From an uncultured Roseburia sp. (GTDB lineage: Bacteria; Bacillota_A; Clostridia; Lachnospirales; Lachnospiraceae), in NCBI GenBank assembly GCA_900557275.1, contig USRX01000007.1:1-64000 (forward strand): a DNA stretch of 64,000 bases. The letters are read 5' to 3'. The position numbers and the translations under genes were made by a program. Positions 61,490 to 64,000 of the stretch are shown here, one piece after another; within the stretch, counting starts at the first letter, position 1, and every line of letters starts with the position of its first letter. A model generated the notes under the pieces. The model was not told the origin of the DNA and did no database searches. It saw only the letters and a list, made by a program, of their open reading frames with translations.

Positions 61490-61558
61490 CTATTGTTCCT
61501 CCCTGTCATCCAAATTGATCAGCTCATCGCTGTCGCCAAATTTATTCAGCTTTCCAAT
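61490..61558 (-). CDS. Possible 22-codon leader peptide with ATT start
   Basis: AGGAGG at 61571-61566 stands 7 nt before an ATT that opens a 22-residue frame (GKLNKFGDSDELINLDDREE) ending 2 nt before the next ATG; that gene's AGGGAGG lies inside it. No ATG/GTG/TTG gives a frame of any length at that spacing. ATT initiation is rare (infC), so this may equally be a decayed start. Confidence 0.3.
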   Translation of the reverse strand: MGKLNKFGDSDELINLDDREEQ

Positions 61559-61789
61559 GGCAAATCCTCCTTGTATAAGTTTGTAATTATGATACTCCAA
61601 AATATATCTTTTGAATATTCGCTAATATGTTTGACTTTTTATGTATTCATTCGTATATTATGTATGAATGGTTTTTCCTAAAATCTTTATACCAAAACGC
61701 TATAACATACACAAAACTGTACAATTTTTTCTGTATTTTAAAGTGTTTGCAAAACAAGCATCATTATAATATCGTACATTATTTATAAT

Positions 61790-61945
61790 GTACTCACGGA
61801 ATCTTCTAAATGAAGATTTCTGTGATAGATTTTTAATATACAATGACATTTTCGCAGTGCGTACACGGTGTGTACGACGAAAAACGGAAGCAGTATATCG
61901 GAAATATAGCCAGAAAGATTTATTTTAAGAAGATTCCGTGAGTAC
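61790..61945. repeat. 156-bp inverted-repeat leader before the PucR-like gene
   Basis: GTACTCACGGAATCTTCT (61790-61807) and its exact reverse complement AGAAGATTCCGTGAGTAC (61928-61945) enclose a second nested hairpin: TTTTCG...CGTACACGGTGTGTACG...CGAAAA (~61850-61884). The right arm ends 9-13 bp before the GGAGGAGG ribosome site. Confidence 0.75.
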
Positions 61946-61969
61946 ATCTATACCATGGAGGAGGAATCT

Positions 61970-63505
61970 ATGTATCTGAGCCTTGCCGTATTTGAGGAAT
62001 GTCTCGCACCTTTTCAGCCACAGTTAAAAGGACATCCAGATCTGATAAAAACAAAATATATGGGCATTCAGCTTGCAATCCCGGATCAGGCGTATCTGCC
62101 GGATCATCTGCTACTGGAACATGCTTCTTATTTTCAGGAACATCCCCTTCCTCCCGGAAGCGGCTTTTTAAGCATCGGTACCCCGGATAACGCTGCCCTG
62201 GAATACAATCTCTGTCTGATATTTCCTGAAAACACGGATGTCTACCAGCTCTATTATGAAGTGCAGAAAATTTTCTGCAAATACAACTCCTGGGAAAATG
62301 AATTACAGAAACTGATCCATCACAATGCTACACTGGATGAACTGTGTAAACTGTGCATCCCCATTTTTGAAAAACCGATCTTTATTCATGACCGAAACAA
62401 TGAACTGCTGGCCATTGCCAATGAAATGGACGGGCAGTTTTCCTGGCAGTATGACGAGACGTTCGACAAGTACTATCTGCCCCTTGAAGTGTTAAATACT
62501 TTTAAATCCTCTGATGAATACCATAAGACGCTGCACACCTATGGCGCACAGATTTTTTCAGAAAAAGCCACCGGCTATCGTACATTATATGTGAACCTGC
62601 GAATCGAGTGGGTTTATGTGGGAAGGGTCTGTATTGACGAGATCGGAACCCCGATCCGAAAAAGGGATTACGAACTTCTGGAATATTTTGCGGAAAATAT
62701 TTCTCTGGCGCTGCAGCAGGGTATGCTCCTGGTCAGTGATGCATCTAACGTCCTGTCCATCCTTTTTAAAGGCATGATTGATGGAAAAGTATACACCAGA
62801 AACCAGATTAGTAATCCTTTCAACTATTATAACTGGCATATCGATGACACCTTTCAGTGTGTGACCATTTTCTGCCAGAAAAGCGATAATGCCATCCATA
62901 CGGCTACCAACCTGACGCATCGGCTGGCAAATATGTTTCCAAACAGCTGCGTCTTCCGAAATGAATATCAGATTATCCTCGTGCTGAACATGACACTGGA
63001 ACATACATCCCAAGAACGCTTTTTCTCTTATATTTCTGATTTTCTAAACCTTGGAAACCTGAAAGCCGGCGTCAGCATGTACGGACATGATTTTCAGAAT
63101 TTTGCTTACTATTACCGCCAGACGCAGATTGCCCACCAGATCGGTCTCAACGAACATCTGCAGGCACCCATTTATTATTTTGAGAATTATGCCTTTCATT
63201 ATTTCTTCCGCCAGGCTTCCCAGGAGCTGCTGCCGGAAATGCTCTGCGCGCCGCAGCTTCTGAAACTGGTAGAATACGATGAGCAGCATGACACGGAGTT
63301 TGCCTACACCCTGCAGCGCTATCTGGTCAATGAGCGGAATATAAAAATGACGGCTACAGACCTGCATATCCACCGCAGTACGATGAATTACAGGATCAGC
63401 CGTCTTCATGAATTATTGGATATGGATCTGGACGATTCCGAGAATCGGTTGTATCTTCTCAACTCCTTCTATATGCTTGATTTCAAGAAAAAATATCAGA
63501 GTTAA
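61970..63505 (+). CDS. PucR/CdaR-type transcriptional regulator
   Basis: 511 residues. The N-terminal two thirds are sensory (a PucR N-terminal-like part, then a GAF-like segment around TLDELCKLCIPIFEKPIFIHDRNN). The C-terminus is the PucR helix-turn-helix (HTH_30): QRYLVNERNIKMTATDLHIHRSTMNYRISRLHEL. GGAGGAGG in front of the second ATG decides the start; an ATG five codons earlier overlaps that site. Divergent from the corrinoid operon, which it probably controls, with promoters on both sides of the inverted-repeat leader. Confidence 0.82.
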   Translation: MYLSLAVFEECLAPFQPQLKGHPDLIKTKYMGIQLAIPDQAYLPDHLLLEHASYFQEHPLPPGSGFLSIGTPDNAALEYNLCLIFPENTDVYQLYYEVQKIFCKYNSWENELQKLIHHNATLDELCKLCIPIFEKPIFIHDRNNELLAIANEMDGQFSWQYDETFDKYYLPLEVLNTFKSSDEYHKTLHTYGAQIFSEKATGYRTLYVNLRIEWVYVGRVCIDEIGTPIRKRDYELLEYFAENISLALQQGMLLVSDASNVLSILFKGMIDGKVYTRNQISNPFNYYNWHIDDTFQCVTIFCQKSDNAIHTATNLTHRLANMFPNSCVFRNEYQIILVLNMTLEHTSQERFFSYISDFLNLGNLKAGVSMYGHDFQNFAYYYRQTQIAHQIGLNEHLQAPIYYFENYAFHYFFRQASQELLPEMLCAPQLLKLVEYDEQHDTEFAYTLQRYLVNERNIKMTATDLHIHRSTMNYRISRLHELLDMDLDDSENRLYLLNSFYMLDFKKKYQS

Positions 63506-64000
63506 TCTCTGGCGAGACCATAGATCAGGGCATTGCAGATGGCTGCTGCCACATTGCTGCCACCCTTGCGCCCACGGTTGACGATATAAGGCACATCTGT
63601 CTCCATGATCAGTTCCTTGGCTGCCTCCACGTTAACAAATCCCACCGGAACGCCGATGACAAATGCCGGTCTGTAAGTGCCCGCCTGGATCATTTCATAT
63701 AGAGATACCAGTGCGGTAGGCGCATTTCCGATGGCAAAAATGACTGGTTTGTTGATCTTTGAAGCCTTTTCCATGCACACGGAAGCTCGTGTTACCTGGC
63801 GTGCTTTTGCTTCTGCCGCCACATCTTCATCTGCCATAAAGCAATGCACTTCCCCGCCAAATTTTGCCAGCATTTTTTTATTGATGCCGGACATTGCCAT
63901 ATTCGTATCTGTCACGATATCCGCCCCCTGACGGATCAGGTTTCTGGCAATGGCGATCGCATTTTCTGAATAACACATCGTCTGTGCATATTCAAAATCA
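63502..64000 (-). CDS. cbiC: Precorrin-8X methylmutase, 5'-truncated at window edge
   Basis: About 165 visible residues of CbiC/CobH: FEYAQTMCYSENAIAIARNL, DIVTDTNMAMSGINKK, FAIGNAPTALVSLYEMI, FVIGVPVGFVNVEAAKE, VPYIVNRGRKGGSNVAAAIC. It moves the C-11 methyl group to C-12 in anaerobic cobalamin synthesis. The frame is still open at the right edge, so the start lies beyond. Its stop overlaps the end of the PucR-like gene by 4 nt, tail to tail. Confidence 0.92.
   Translation of the reverse strand, partial: DFEYAQTMCYSENAIAIARNLIRQGADIVTDTNMAMSGINKKMLAKFGGEVHCFMADEDVAAEAKARQVTRASVCMEKASKINKPVIFAIGNAPTALVSLYEMIQAGTYRPAFVIGVPVGFVNVEAAKELIMETDVPYIVNRGRKGGSNVAAAICNALIYGLARD

Noticed and set aside
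61790..61945. Cobalamin riboswitch before the PucR-like gene
   Set aside because: Expected from the corrinoid context, but the B12-box consensus and its surrounding stems were not found; only the inverted repeats are present.

Overview
The window reads as a chromosomal segment of a low-to-mid GC gut Clostridia, most likely a Lachnospiraceae (Blautia/Ruminococcus-like) species. The grounds are strong AGGAGG ribosome sites, lipoprotein-type binding proteins without an outer membrane, YesM/YesN and OFA transporter genes, a DUF6110 gene beside a P-type ATPase, TPP riboswitches, corrinoid methyltransfer genes and Tn916-type recombination genes. Genus-level placement is inference; there is no rRNA or other marker gene.

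Layout. 0-0.6 kb: start of a LysR gene, debris of an old mobile element and a tRNA-Leu. 0.7-23.7 kb, host genes: nrdG; a five-gene osmoprotectant (Opu-type) ABC operon with an embedded multi-cluster ferredoxin; a Na/Pi cotransporter with PhoU domain; a heavy-metal P-type ATPase with DUF6110; an orphan branched-chain-type binding protein; an OFA-family transporter; a sugar-binding lipoprotein next to a YesM/YesN two-component pair; a binding-protein/hybrid-kinase pair; a low-molecular-weight tyrosine phosphatase.

23.75-38.01 kb: an integrated element of about 14 kb. It has a Tn916-type integrase and Xis, a divergent repressor switch with palindromic operators, an AEP-primase/SF3-helicase protein beside a 12-copy GGTAGCAG iteron array (a likely replication origin), and a single HK97-fold major capsid gene with no portal, terminase or protease. 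This is the pattern of a phage satellite. Cargo: two HEPN-motif proteins, a MunI-like type II restriction-modification system with an MT-A70 methylase and a C protein, and an RHH operon whose strong promoter carries a palindromic operator and an adjacent LexA-type box. Arm-type sites resembling Tn916 DR2 lie at both ends.

38-45.6 kb: continuation of a defence-like strip: a DUF1016/YhcG PD-(D/E)XK nuclease, a two-gene nucleotidyltransferase system broken by a stop codon and a frameshift, an NTF2-like hybrid histidine kinase, small zinc proteins, and a protein joining a TIR domain (SARM1-like W-V-x-K-E-I catalytic motif) to an FtsZ/tubulin-like GTPase domain. The TIR-FtsZ fusion is the strongest candidate here for an undescribed system.

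45.6-64 kb, host genes: two MATE pumps and an AEC carrier; two TPP-riboswitch-controlled thiamin salvage loci (precursor ABC import at 47.8-50.7 kb, ThiM-ThiE at 55.4-56.8 kb); YfcE; a DUF11 protein; ribosomal protein L25/Ctc; and a corrinoid methyltransfer cluster (two UroD-family proteins and one B12-binding protein) with a PucR-like regulator behind a long inverted-repeat leader. The 5'-truncated cbiC at the right edge fits local corrinoid use. Several dispersed repeats recur across the window, including a perfect 55-bp direct repeat 41 kb apart.
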